Source of the DNA: Actinomycetes bacterium
GTDB taxonomy: Bacteria > Actinomycetota > Actinomycetes > Propionibacteriales > Propionibacteriaceae
Direction of reading: 5' to 3'
DNA length: 19,591 nucleotides
NCBI GenBank assembly: GCA_029778515.1
Contig: JAKOQD010000230.1
Span: 1 to 19,591, forward strand
The notes beneath the pieces are model-generated. The model saw only the letters and a program-made list of their open reading frames with translations. It made no database searches and was not told where the DNA came from. This document shows positions 1 to 8,641 of the stretch, in pieces (the stretch's first letter is position 1; every line of letters begins with the position of its first letter). Both the position numbers and the translations under genes were made by a program.

Positions 1-1
1 C

Positions 2-1945
<1,944 letters not shown>

Positions 1946-2026
1946 GCCCGTCCGCTTTGATCCCCGGCCGGTTTCTGGCAGGCTGAAAGCCAGGAACAAC
2001 TAGCGCGAAAGTGGGGTCCAGACGCG

Positions 2027-2452
2027 GTGAGTGACGCGCCCGGTGCAACGACGCGAGCGCCGATCGTGGCCGCGCTCGGAATCGCCAAGGGACAGGCAGT
2101 CCAGGAGCTCGGCTGGGACGAGGACGCCGACGAGGGTCTGCGCAGCGCGCTCCTCGACGAGCTCGGTGAGGATTTCGTCTACGAAGCGATCGAAGCGGTC
2201 GACGTCGTGGTGCTGTGGTGGCGCGACGAGGATGGCGACCTTGCCGACGGCTTGGTGGACGCGCTCACCGACCTGACCGAGCGGGGACACATCTGGTTGC
2301 TCACCCCGCGGGTGGGCCGGGACGGTTACGTCGACCCGACCGATCTGGCCGAGGCCGCGCTGACCGCAGGCCTGGCGCTGGCGAACACCGCTTCGGTCTC
2401 TCGCAACTGGCAGGCGCAGAAGCTGGTCCGGCCCAAGGGCGGGCGCCGTTAG
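2027..2452 (+). CDS. DUF3052 family protein
   Basis: This is a 141-residue acidic cytoplasmic protein without signal peptide or membrane segment. It resembles the actinobacterial DUF3052 family (Rv2239c type) in the LGIAKGQAVQELGWDED start, a central DVVVLWWRDEDGDL segment, the GHIWLLTPRVGRDGYVDP stretch, and a C-terminal SVSRNWQAQKLVRPK motif. The molecular function of the family is unknown to me. The GTG start gives the usual family N-terminus, with a GTGGGG stretch about 10 bases upstream as a modest ribosome site. The gene lies 81 bases after aceE on the same strand, which agrees with its position beside aceE in mycobacteria and makes co-transcription possible. The family match is from remembered motif similarity. 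Confidence 0.88.
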   Translation: MSDAPGATTRAPIVAALGIAKGQAVQELGWDEDADEGLRSALLDELGEDFVYEAIEAVDVVVLWWRDEDGDLADGLVDALTDLTERGHIWLLTPRVGRDGYVDPTDLAEAALTAGLALANTASVSRNWQAQKLVRPKGGRR

Positions 2453-2489
2453 CGTTCGATTCGGACGCGGGCTGGCCGCAGCGATCGCG

Positions 2490-3332
2490 GTGGGGCTGGC
2501 CGGTTCGGGCTGCGCCGCCGTCCCGGTGGTGAGCGACTACTCGGCATCCTGGACGCAGTCTGCCGGCCAGGTGGCGTCGGCGTCGGTCGCGACGCTGCCG
2601 ATCAAGTCAGTAACCAACTTCAGGGACGTGGCCGGGCCGGGCTTGGCGCTGCCAGGCGGCCGGACGATGACCATCGGAGTGGTCTACCGCTCCGGCAAGC
2701 TGGCCACGCTGTCGGCGTCCGACCGTGCGTACCTGGTGGCGGCCGGGATCACCGACATCGTCGATCTGCGCACGCCCGCGGTGGCAAAGGCCGCTCCCGA
2801 CCGCAAGATCCCTGGCACCAAGCGGCACTCTGCGAACGTCTACGCGGTCTACCGGACGCCCGCGCCACCGACCCGGAGTGTGGCGGCGGCGAAGGCGCAC
2901 ATGCAGAAGGTGAACACCGACTTCGTCGCCAAGTCGGCGCAGCGCAAGCAGATCGCGAAGGCGCTGAAGATCGTGGCCGCAGCCAAGGGGCCGGTGATCA
3001 TCCACTGCACCGAAGGCAAGGACCGTACCGGCTGGCTCGCTGCGCTGCTGCAGCTGATCGCCGGCGCCGACCGCGAGCAGGTGCTCGCCGAGTACCTGAA
3101 GTCGAACGAGTATCGCGAAGCGGCGATCGCGAAGGCGTACTCCGCGACTCTGTTCAGGCAGGGTCGCACGGCCGCGAAGGCGAAGCGTGCGCTGCTGACA
3201 GTGGAACCGGCCTACCTCAACGCAGCGCTGACCCGGATGGATCGCCAGTACGGCGGGCTCGACGGCTACCTGGGCAAGGGGTTGGGACTGTCGGCAGAAA
3301 CGATCGCGCAACTCAAGGCGAAGCTCAGCTGA
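2490..3332 (+). CDS. Tyrosine-protein phosphatase family protein, probable exported lipoprotein
   Basis: The protein carries the Y_phosphatase3-type pattern: NFRDVAG (residues 43-49), VVYRSGKL (65-71), DLRTP (92-96) and the P-loop IHCTEGKDRTGW with Cys173 and Arg179. The family dephosphorylates phosphotyrosine, other phosphoresidues or phosphoinositides; the substrate here cannot be told. GTG 2490 is the only standard start in frame, because a stop lies at 2361 and no ATG, GTG or TTG occurs between. Yet the codons from 2454 read VRFGRGLAAAIAVGLAGSGC, which looks like a positively charged, hydrophobic, cysteine-ending lipoprotein leader. The true start may therefore be non-standard (CTG 2472 or GTT 2454), or there may be a sequence difference. 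The leader begins just 2 bases after the DUF3052 stop, so translation is probably coupled. The 3' end overlaps the convergent kinase gene by 8 bases. Confidence 0.85.
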   Translation: MGLAGSGCAAVPVVSDYSASWTQSAGQVASASVATLPIKSVTNFRDVAGPGLALPGGRTMTIGVVYRSGKLATLSASDRAYLVAAGITDIVDLRTPAVAKAAPDRKIPGTKRHSANVYAVYRTPAPPTRSVAAAKAHMQKVNTDFVAKSAQRKQIAKALKIVAAAKGPVIIHCTEGKDRTGWLAALLQLIAGADREQVLAEYLKSNEYREAAIAKAYSATLFRQGRTAAKAKRALLTVEPAYLNAALTRMDRQYGGLDGYLGKGLGLSAETIAQLKAKLS

Positions 3333-4923
3333 GCACGCCGATCGTCGGGTCGGCCCCTTTTCGCTTGCCGGTCAGCTGGTCGTAGCCGCGGAGCTGGACA
3401 AGCTTGAACAACTGCTCGCGCTGGGCCTTCGTCGGCGCCTCCACGCTGAAGCTGAAGTGTCCGTCCAGCCAGAAGCCGGACATGCGGTACTCGCCTGCCA
3501 CCGGTCGTGGCAGGCGGTAGAGGGTGCCGACCACGTTGCCGTCCAGCACCAGATCGGTCTCGGTGGCTTTCGCATACTTCTGCGAGTAGTGCTGGTTGGC
3601 CTCGGCGACATCCGTCCAGTAGCGGTAGCGGATCAGGCCGAGATGCTTGATCGTGCAGTCATAAGCGTCCGTGGTGCTGCGGTACGCGACGTACTTGCAG
3701 TCCGCCCACTGTTCGCCCAGCGACGGATAGAGGTAGCGCAGGCCCGAGCGTCCGGACGGGTTGGTGCATGCGGACAGGTCTGCGGCCGGTTGGGCGTCCC
3801 AGCACAGGTAACCGGGTGCGGGCGGATCTGACGCGGAACTGGCGGACGGGCCGGACGGGCTCGCGCCCGGCTGGGCGACCGCGGTCAACGCGGAGCGGGC
3901 CTGGGTCGGCAGTACGAGCATGGTGGCCGTGGCACCCACGGCGAGGGCGGCAACCCCAGCGGCGACGAGCAGGCCGACGCGGCGTCCGCTGCGGCGCGCC
4001 GGGTCGGCGAGGGGCCCGGGATCGCCGGGCTTTAGGGTGGTTCGGAAGATGCCGGAGTCGGGGCTGTTCAGGTCGAGCGGGATGGTGCCAACAGCCAGCG
4101 GCTGGCAATCGCGGGACAGCGCGAGTGCCTCCGCCGCGGTGGCCGGACGCTCGGCGGGATCCTTGGCCAGGCAGGTGCGGAAGAGCCGGTTCAGCTCGAC
4201 GAGCAGGGGGTCGACGCCGCGCAACTGGGGGACTGCGGAGTGGAGGTGCGCCATGGCGACTTCGACGTCCGTGCCGGTGTAGACGCCGCGTCCGGTGAGC
4301 ATGAACCAAAGGACGCAGGCCGCCGAGTAGATGTCACTCTGCGGCGTGGCCGGCGACCCGGTCTGCCGTTCCGGACTCATGTAGGCCCAACTGCCGGCGA
4401 CGGCGCCGGCTTCGGTCAGCCCGGCTTCCTTCGACTGGGCGATGCCGAAATCGCAAAGGTAGGCGAAGGGCTCCACCACGTCAGGATGCAGCAGCACGTT
4501 GCTGGGCTTGACGTCGCGATGGACGATGCCGCGCTTGTGGGCGTCGCCGACCGCGGAGAGGATCTGCCCGTAAACCTGAAGTGCGGTCTCGGGGCGCAGC
4601 GGCCCGGAACCGCGGACCAACTCGTGCAGATCGCCGCCGGCGACGTACTGCGTGGCCAAGTACAGGTGTCCGTCGGTTTCGCCATGGTCGAAGATGCGGA
4701 TGACATGTGGTGAGTCGAGGCTGGCCAGGATCGCGGCCTCGCGGTGGAAGCGTTCGACGAAGACCGGGTCGGCTGCGAGTTGCGGGTCGAGAATCTTGAG
4801 GGCTACGGGCCGGTTGAGCGGGAGGTGAGTGGCTCGATACACGGTGCCCATGCCGCCACGCCCGAGTTCGGCGTCCACCCGGTAGGCGCCCAACCGTTCG
4901 CCCAGTCCGAGGTAACCAACCAT
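3325..4923 (-). CDS. Membrane serine/threonine protein kinase with extracellular four-cysteine domain
   Basis: This is a PknB-like Hanks-type kinase of 532 residues. The N-terminal catalytic domain (about 13-270) has the glycine loop GRGGMGTVYRA (21-31), Lys43 in VALKIL, Glu62, the catalytic loop IVHRDVKPSNVLL with Asp137 and Asn142, DFG at 158-160, SPE at 183-185, Asp197 and Arg259, so all key residues for activity are present. A juxtamembrane segment is followed by one hydrophobic helix (about 315-338). Next comes a Pro/Ser/Ala-rich linker and an outer domain of about 160 residues with cysteines at 374, 386, 409 and 423, suggesting two disulfides. No PASTA repeats are visible, so it is not a PknB orthologue, and the ligand is unknown. 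The ATG start is supported by the immediate glycine-loop spacing and a GGGG stretch about 7 bases upstream. It is convergent with a tyrosine-phosphatase-family gene. Confidence 0.93.
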   Translation of the reverse strand: MVGYLGLGERLGAYRVDAELGRGGMGTVYRATHLPLNRPVALKILDPQLAADPVFVERFHREAAILASLDSPHVIRIFDHGETDGHLYLATQYVAGGDLHELVRGSGPLRPETALQVYGQILSAVGDAHKRGIVHRDVKPSNVLLHPDVVEPFAYLCDFGIAQSKEAGLTEAGAVAGSWAYMSPERQTGSPATPQSDIYSAACVLWFMLTGRGVYTGTDVEVAMAHLHSAVPQLRGVDPLLVELNRLFRTCLAKDPAERPATAAEALALSRDCQPLAVGTIPLDLNSPDSGIFRTTLKPGDPGPLADPARRSGRRVGLLVAAGVAALAVGATATMLVLPTQARSALTAVAQPGASPSGPSASSASDPPAPGYLCWDAQPAADLSACTNPSGRSGLRYLYPSLGEQWADCKYVAYRSTTDAYDCTIKHLGLIRYRYWTDVAEANQHYSQKYAKATETDLVLDGNVVGTLYRLPRPVAGEYRMSGFWLDGHFSFSVEAPTKAQREQLFKLVQLRGYDQLTGKRKGADPTIGVLS

Positions 4924-4950
4924 TCGAGCCCCATCGCGCGCGTGACCTGA

Positions 4951-4963
4951 CCTGTTCAGCCTA
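4951..4963 (-). promoter_or_regulatory. Possible -10 element for the Ser/Thr kinase gene
   Basis: Read on the minus strand, TAGGCT lies at 4963-4958, which would start transcription near 4951 and leave a leader of about 28 bases before the ATG. The -35 region is not convincing. The same TAGGCT hexamer recurs before smpB and the transporter gene, which raises its credibility a little. Confidence 0.35.
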
Positions 4964-4998
4964 GCTGTAGGTCGGCGGCTGTACGGAAGGGATGCAGC

Positions 4999-5325
4999 TC
5001 ACCTGAAGTTCGAATCGCCGATGACCACGCTGATCACGACCGCGGCCACGGTGAGGGCCAGACCGGTGCCGGCCCAGAACCACCCTCGCGTGTCCCTGGC
5101 CAGGAAGACCGTCAGGCAGGCCATCGGTGGCAGGGCTGCGACGATGGCTGCGGTGCCCAGCACCGTGCCGAAGCCGCTGAACCACTGATTGGGTCGGTCG
5201 GTCGCGATGGCTGCCACGCCCCACCAGAGCACCAATGCGCCTGCACCGAGCGTCGCGATGGCAACGGCGATCGCCCACCAGGGTCGCCACCGGGCTCGGC
5301 CGGCGCTGGGGAGGTGGGCGCTCAT
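4999..5325 (-). CDS. Small three-helix integral membrane protein, unknown function
   Basis: This 108-residue protein (MSAHLPSAGRARWRPWW...) has a short basic N-terminus and three hydrophobic stretches: about 17-42, 52-76 and 83-104. The sequence ends soon after the last helix with a DSNFR tail. I recognise no family motif. An in-frame extension to 5361 exists, but ATG 5325 gives a normal basic pre-helix N-terminus, and the longer start would run close to the tRNA gene, so I prefer the shorter one. The ribosome site is weak. The gene lies between tRNA-Val and the kinase on the same strand, 75 bases before the kinase start, so it could be read from the tRNA promoter or with the kinase. Coding status is supported by the consistent membrane-protein composition and high third-position GC. 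Confidence 0.65.
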   Translation of the reverse strand: MSAHLPSAGRARWRPWWAIAVAIATLGAGALVLWWGVAAIATDRPNQWFSGFGTVLGTAAIVAALPPMACLTVFLARDTRGWFWAGTGLALTVAAVVISVVIGDSNFR

Positions 5326-5384
5326 GGCGAAATCGTGCCAGAGTCGCGATTCAGGTGTCACCGATGTCGCGCATGGGCCTCGGG

Positions 5385-5458
5385 TGGGCGCAGAGGGACT
5401 CGAACCCCCGACCCCCTCCTTGTAAGGGAGGTGCTCTAACCAACTGAGCTATGCGCCC
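5385..5458 (-). tRNA. tRNA-Val (anticodon UAC)
   Basis: Read on the minus strand, the 74 bases fold as a complete cloverleaf: acceptor GGGCGCA/TGCGCCC, D stem GCTC/GAGC, anticodon stem CCTCC/GGAGG around the loop CTTACAA, and a T arm GGGGG-TTCGAGT-CCCTC with one G-U pair. The anticodon TAC reads GUA valine codons, and the anticodon arm plus variable loop closely match known tRNA-Val(UAC). The discriminator is A. The three bases that follow are CCC, so CCA is not encoded and must be added by nucleotidyltransferase. Confidence 0.97.
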
Positions 5459-5468
5459 GCAGTGGTTC

Positions 5469-5474
5469 ATCTTA
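5469..5474 (-). promoter_or_regulatory. Probable -10 box of tRNA-Val
   Basis: On the minus strand TAAGAT ends 10 bases before the mature tRNA 5' end, so transcription would begin only a few bases upstream of the tRNA. The -35 region (around 5492-5497) does not resemble the consensus. Confidence 0.45.
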
Positions 5475-5777
5475 GGGCCAGACCGGGGGCGTCCGCGCGC
5501 CGTCGGATTTGCCCACGATTCGGGCCCAGAAAGTCGAGTTGCCCGCCACGAGCTTTCGCTCTGCGGGCACGGCCGGGGGCAGCTCGCCTGGTGGGTAACC
5601 AAGCGGGTGGTGATCACTCGGGGGACTCATCACCGACGCACAGGATGCTAGCGCACCTGATGCCGATTACGAGCGAAACGCCGAGTGCAGTCAAGGTTCG
5701 TCGTTGAAGTTTGCCCTGCCTCAAGATCGGCGTCGTTTCGGCGCCTCACCGGCGCTGGGAGGCAGGCGTCGACAAGG
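5475..5777. other. Intergenic region between tRNA-Val and prfB
   Basis: About 300 bases without a convincing gene: the short open frames here have no ribosome site and no recognisable product. It holds a stem-loop at 5540-5569 and a weaker inverted repeat, GGTGAT at 5609-5614 and ATCACC at 5629-5634, overlapping the palindrome GTGATCAC. The right edge carries the prfB promoter. I see no riboswitch or known RNA family. Confidence 0.6.
5540..5569. repeat. Unassigned stem-loop
   Basis: Arms TGCCCGC (5540-5546) and GCGGGCA (5563-5569) pair perfectly, and an inner GAGC/GCTC stem closes on a four-base loop that reads GAAA (a GNRA tetraloop) on the minus strand. There is no T-run on either side, and no gene ends here on either strand, so a terminator role is not obvious. 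It could be part of a small RNA or a leader on the minus strand. Confidence 0.5.
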
Positions 5778-5792
5778 TAGAGTGGACCGCTG
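5778..5792 (+). promoter_or_regulatory. prfB -10 box, leaderless start
   Basis: TAGAGT (5778-5783) stands 8 bases before the GTG start, and there is no purine-rich ribosome site between. Transcription would begin at or next to the start codon, giving a leaderless mRNA. A -35 element is not evident. Confidence 0.5.
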
Positions 5793-6901
5793 TGACTGCC
5801 GCTGACCTGCAGGCCGAACTGGCCGATCTGGACCGGACGCTGACCTCCATCGAGAGCGTCATCGATCCGGTCGCCAAGCGCGCCGAAATCGCCGAGTTGG
5901 CCGAACAGGCCGCCGCGCCCGACCTCTGGAACGACCAGGAGAACGCCCAGCTGGTCACGTCTCGGCTATCCCGGCTCCAATCCGAAGTGGACCGGATCGT
6001 CGCCCTTCGCGAGCGCGTGGACGATCTCGGCGTGCTGATCGAACTCGCCGTCGAGGAGGACGACCCCGGCACGCTGGCCGAGGCGCAGAAGGACATGAAG
6101 TCGCTCTCCGCAGACGTCGAGGCGCTGGAGATCCGCACGCTGCTCTCGGGCGAGTACGACCAGCGGGACGCGCTGGTGACCATTCGCTCGGAAGCGGGCG
6201 GCGTGGACGCGGCCGACTTCGCGGCCATGCTCCTGCGCATGTACCTGCGCTGGGCGGAGCGGCACGGCTACGCGACCGAGGTCTACGACACCTCCTTCGC
6301 TGAGGAGGCCGGGATCAAGTCGGCTACGTTCACGGTCAAAGAGCCGTTCGCGTACGGCATGCTGTCGGTCGAGCAGGGCACCCACCGCCTGGTCCGGATC
6401 AGCCCCTTCGACAACCAGGGACGCCGGCAGACGTCCTTCGCCGGTGTCGACGTGCTTCCGGTCACCGAGGAGGCTGACCACATCGACATTCCCGAGGCCG
6501 ACATCCGGGTGGACGTCTTCCGTTCGTCCGGTCCCGGCGGGCAGAGCGTGAACACCACCGACTCCGCCGTCCGGATCACGCACCTGCCCACCGGGCTGGT
6601 GGTGTCCTGTCAGAACGAGAAGTCGCAGCTGCAGAACAAGGCCGCCGCACTTCGCGTCCTGCAGTCGCGGCTGCTTGAGCGGGCCCGTGCGGAGAAAGAA
6701 GCCGAGATGCGCGAGCTGAAGGGCGATGCCGGTAACTCGTGGGGCTCGCAGATGCGTTCCTACGTTCTGCACCCGTACCAGATGGTCAAGGATCTACGCA
6801 CCGAGCATGAGGTCGGCAACCCGGACGCGGTCTTCGATGGTGACATCGACGGATTCATCGATGCCGGGGTGCGCTGGCGTCGACAGCAGGGTGATCGCTG
6901 A
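5792..6901 (+). CDS. prfB: Peptide chain release factor 2
   Basis: RF2 recognises UGA and UAA stop codons in the ribosomal A site and triggers peptide release. From GTG 5792 the protein has 369 residues, the normal RF2 size. The stop-codon recognition tripeptide is SPF at 204-206, which is diagnostic for RF2 rather than RF1 (PxT). The catalytic GGQ lies at 249-251 in [10 protein letters not shown], at nearly the E. coli positions. The N-terminal helical domain with WNDQENAQ is typical. The frame stays open upstream to 5711, but the extra residues are not RF2-like and the -10 box favours 5792. There is no internal stop or frameshift near codon 26, so the autoregulatory frameshift of E. coli prfB is absent. 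ftsE follows on the same strand after 111 bases. Confidence 0.96.
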   Translation: MTAADLQAELADLDRTLTSIESVIDPVAKRAEIAELAEQAAAPDLWNDQENAQLVTSRLSRLQSEVDRIVALRERVDDLGVLIELAVEEDDPGTLAEAQKDMKSLSADVEALEIRTLLSGEYDQRDALVTIRSEAGGVDAADFAAMLLRMYLRWAERHGYATEVYDTSFAEEAGIKSATFTVKEPFAYGMLSVEQGTHRLVRISPFDNQGRRQTSFAGVDVLPVTEEADHIDIPEADIRVDVFRSSGPGGQSVNTTDSAVRITHLPTGLVVSCQNEKSQLQNKAAALRVLQSRLLERARAEKEAEMRELKGDAGNSWGSQMRSYVLHPYQMVKDLRTEHEVGNPDAVFDGDIDGFIDAGVRWRRQQGDR

Positions 6902-6917
6902 CACGCCGGGGCGAGGC

Positions 6918-6946
6918 TTGGGTCATGTCACGGTGTCGCATACACT
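6918..6946 (+). promoter_or_regulatory. Predicted promoter of the ftsE-ftsX operon
   Basis: TTGGGT (6918-6923) and TACACT (6941-6946) are separated by 17 bases, good spacing for the housekeeping sigma factor. The start would be near 6953, giving a leader of about 60 bases before the ftsE GTG. This suggests ftsEX has its own promoter besides any read-through from prfB. Confidence 0.5.
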
Positions 6947-7012
6947 CCGACGGAACCGGCCTTGGCCCCTGTCAAGGAAACTTCCCCATTCGCTAACCGG
7001 TCGGACGCAATC

Positions 7013-7699
7013 GTGATCAGATTCGAGGATGTCTCCAAGACCTACGACGGTCAGTCTCGGCCTGCGCTGAACAACGTCACCGTCGAGATCGCCAAGGGTG
7101 AATTCGCTTTCCTGGTGGGCTCGTCCGGTTCGGGTAAGTCGACGTTCCTTCGCCTGATCCTGCGCGAGTACCTGCCAACCGCCGGGCACATCCATGTGGC
7201 TGGTAAGGACCTCAACCGACTGCCCAGCTGGAAGGTACCTGCGCTGCGCCGGCAGATCGGCACTGTGTTCCAGGATTTCCGGCTGCTACCCGGCAAGACC
7301 GTCACCGAGAACGTGGCGTTCGCAATGCAGGTGATCGGTAAGCCGGCGTCCCAGATTCGCAAGGTGGTGCCGGAGACCCTCGAACTGGTCGGTCTCGAAG
7401 GCAAGGGCGACCGCCTGCCTGAGGAGCTCTCCGGCGGCGAGCAGCAGCGGGTCGCCATCGCCCGGGCCTTCGTCAACCGTCCGACGATCCTGATCGCGGA
7501 CGAGCCGACCGGCAACCTCGACCCCACCACCAGCGTGGGCATCATGCGGCTTCTGGACCAGATCAACCGTGCCGACACCACCGTGATCATGGCGACGCAC
7601 GACGCCACCATCGTCGACCAGATGCGCAAGCGCGTGATCGAACTCGCCGACGGTGAGCTGGTGCGTGACCAGAGCAAGGGCGTGTATGGCTACCAGTGA
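7013..7699 (+). CDS. ftsE: Cell division ATP-binding protein FtsE
   Basis: FtsE is the cytoplasmic ATPase of the FtsEX complex, which does not transport a known substrate but relays ATP hydrolysis to cell-wall hydrolases at the septum. The 228-residue product has Walker [10 protein letters not shown] (36-44), the Q-loop glutamine at 87, the ABC signature LSGGEQQR (139-146), Walker B ILIADEPT (159-166) and the H-loop His196 in MATHD. The N-terminus [12 protein letters not shown] from GTG 7013 is standard for FtsE; a longer in-frame TTG start at 6962 would add an unusual N-terminus and is rejected. ftsX starts 18 bases downstream with a strong ribosome site, so the two form an operon. Confidence 0.96.
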   Translation: MIRFEDVSKTYDGQSRPALNNVTVEIAKGEFAFLVGSSGSGKSTFLRLILREYLPTAGHIHVAGKDLNRLPSWKVPALRRQIGTVFQDFRLLPGKTVTENVAFAMQVIGKPASQIRKVVPETLELVGLEGKGDRLPEELSGGEQQRVAIARAFVNRPTILIADEPTGNLDPTTSVGIMRLLDQINRADTTVIMATHDATIVDQMRKRVIELADGELVRDQSKGVYGYQ

Positions 7700-7717
7700 G
7701 TTGGGGAGGACCGCCTA

Positions 7718-8623
7718 ATGCGGCACACGTTCACCGAGGCCTGGTCCGGGCTGCGGCGCAACGCGTCCATGAACCTCGCCGTGGTGGTGACCATGTGGGT
7801 CTCGCTGACCCTGTTCGGCATCGGCCTGCTGGTCACCCAGCAGGTCGACCGGCTGAAGGACGACTGGTACGACCGGGTCGAGATCAGCGTGTTCCTGTGC
7901 GTACCGGATTCCACCAGTGGGAATTGCGAGCCGGGCGTGGGCGCCACTGATGCCCAGCGCGCCGATATCGAGGCGGTATTGCGGAGTAATCCCGAGGTCG
8001 CCGAGGTCTATTACGAGACCAAGGCCCAGGTCTATGAGAAGTTCCGCGAGTACTACGCCGATAACGATCCGATTCTCAGCGCGACCACGGTCGAGGCGAT
8101 GCAGGATTCGTTCCGGGTGAAGCTGAAGAACCCGGAGGAGTACCAGGGCGTGGTTTCGGCGGTGAGCGGCCTGCCCGGGGTCCAGTTGGTGCAGGACCTG
8201 CGCAAGATCCTCGACCCGATGTTCGCCTGGTTGAACCTCGCCCGCTGGGCGACGGTGGGGCTGAGTTCGCTGTTGCTGCTGGCCGCAGCCCTGCAGATCG
8301 GCAACACGATCCGGATGGCCGCCTATTCGCGGCGGCGCGAGATCGGCATCATGCGGCTCGTCGGCGCCTCGAACTGGTACATCATGCTGCCGTTCCTGAT
8401 CGAGTCGTTGCTCGCTGCGCTCGCCGGTCTGGCGCTCGCGGTCGGCACTTTGGCGGCTTTCCAGCAATTCGTGGTGGTCAGCCAGGCTACAGCGCAGATC
8501 AAGACTATTCGCTGGATTGAGTGGTCGAATGTTGGCACCACGGCCGGTGTTCTGGCATTAGTTGCAGTAGTGCTTTCGATTATTCCGACTTTGATCGCGA
8601 CCCGGCGGTTCCTGCGGGTCTGA
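7718..8623 (+). CDS. ftsX: Cell division membrane protein FtsX
   Basis: FtsX is the permease-like partner of FtsE. The 301-residue protein has the family layout: a short cytoplasmic N-terminus with LRRNASMNLA, TM1 (about 20-40), a large outer domain (about 43-165), TM2 (174-194), a cytoplasmic loop with YSRRREIGIMRLVGA, TM3 (225-247) and TM4 (273-293). The outer domain contains two close cysteines, 61 and 70, that could form a disulfide. In other bacteria this domain binds the coiled coil of a peptidoglycan hydrolase, and a gene of that architecture follows within about 20 bases. The ATG is preceded by a GGGGAGG ribosome site. Confidence 0.96.
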   Translation: MRHTFTEAWSGLRRNASMNLAVVVTMWVSLTLFGIGLLVTQQVDRLKDDWYDRVEISVFLCVPDSTSGNCEPGVGATDAQRADIEAVLRSNPEVAEVYYETKAQVYEKFREYYADNDPILSATTVEAMQDSFRVKLKNPEEYQGVVSAVSGLPGVQLVQDLRKILDPMFAWLNLARWATVGLSSLLLLAAALQIGNTIRMAAYSRRREIGIMRLVGASNWYIMLPFLIESLLAALAGLALAVGTLAAFQQFVVVSQATAQIKTIRWIEWSNVGTTAGVLALVAVVLSIIPTLIATRRFLRV

Positions 8624-8641
8624 TATTTGATTGGGGCTCTC

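Noticed and set aside
1966..1997. CTGGC...GCCAG stem near the end of aceE as a terminator
   Set aside because: Only five pairs with a nine-base loop and no T-run; too weak to call.
5189..5447. Plus-strand open frames ending in EGLEPPTPSL / RDSNPRPPPCKG
   Set aside because: These are antisense translations across tRNA-Val, a well-known source of spurious database proteins.
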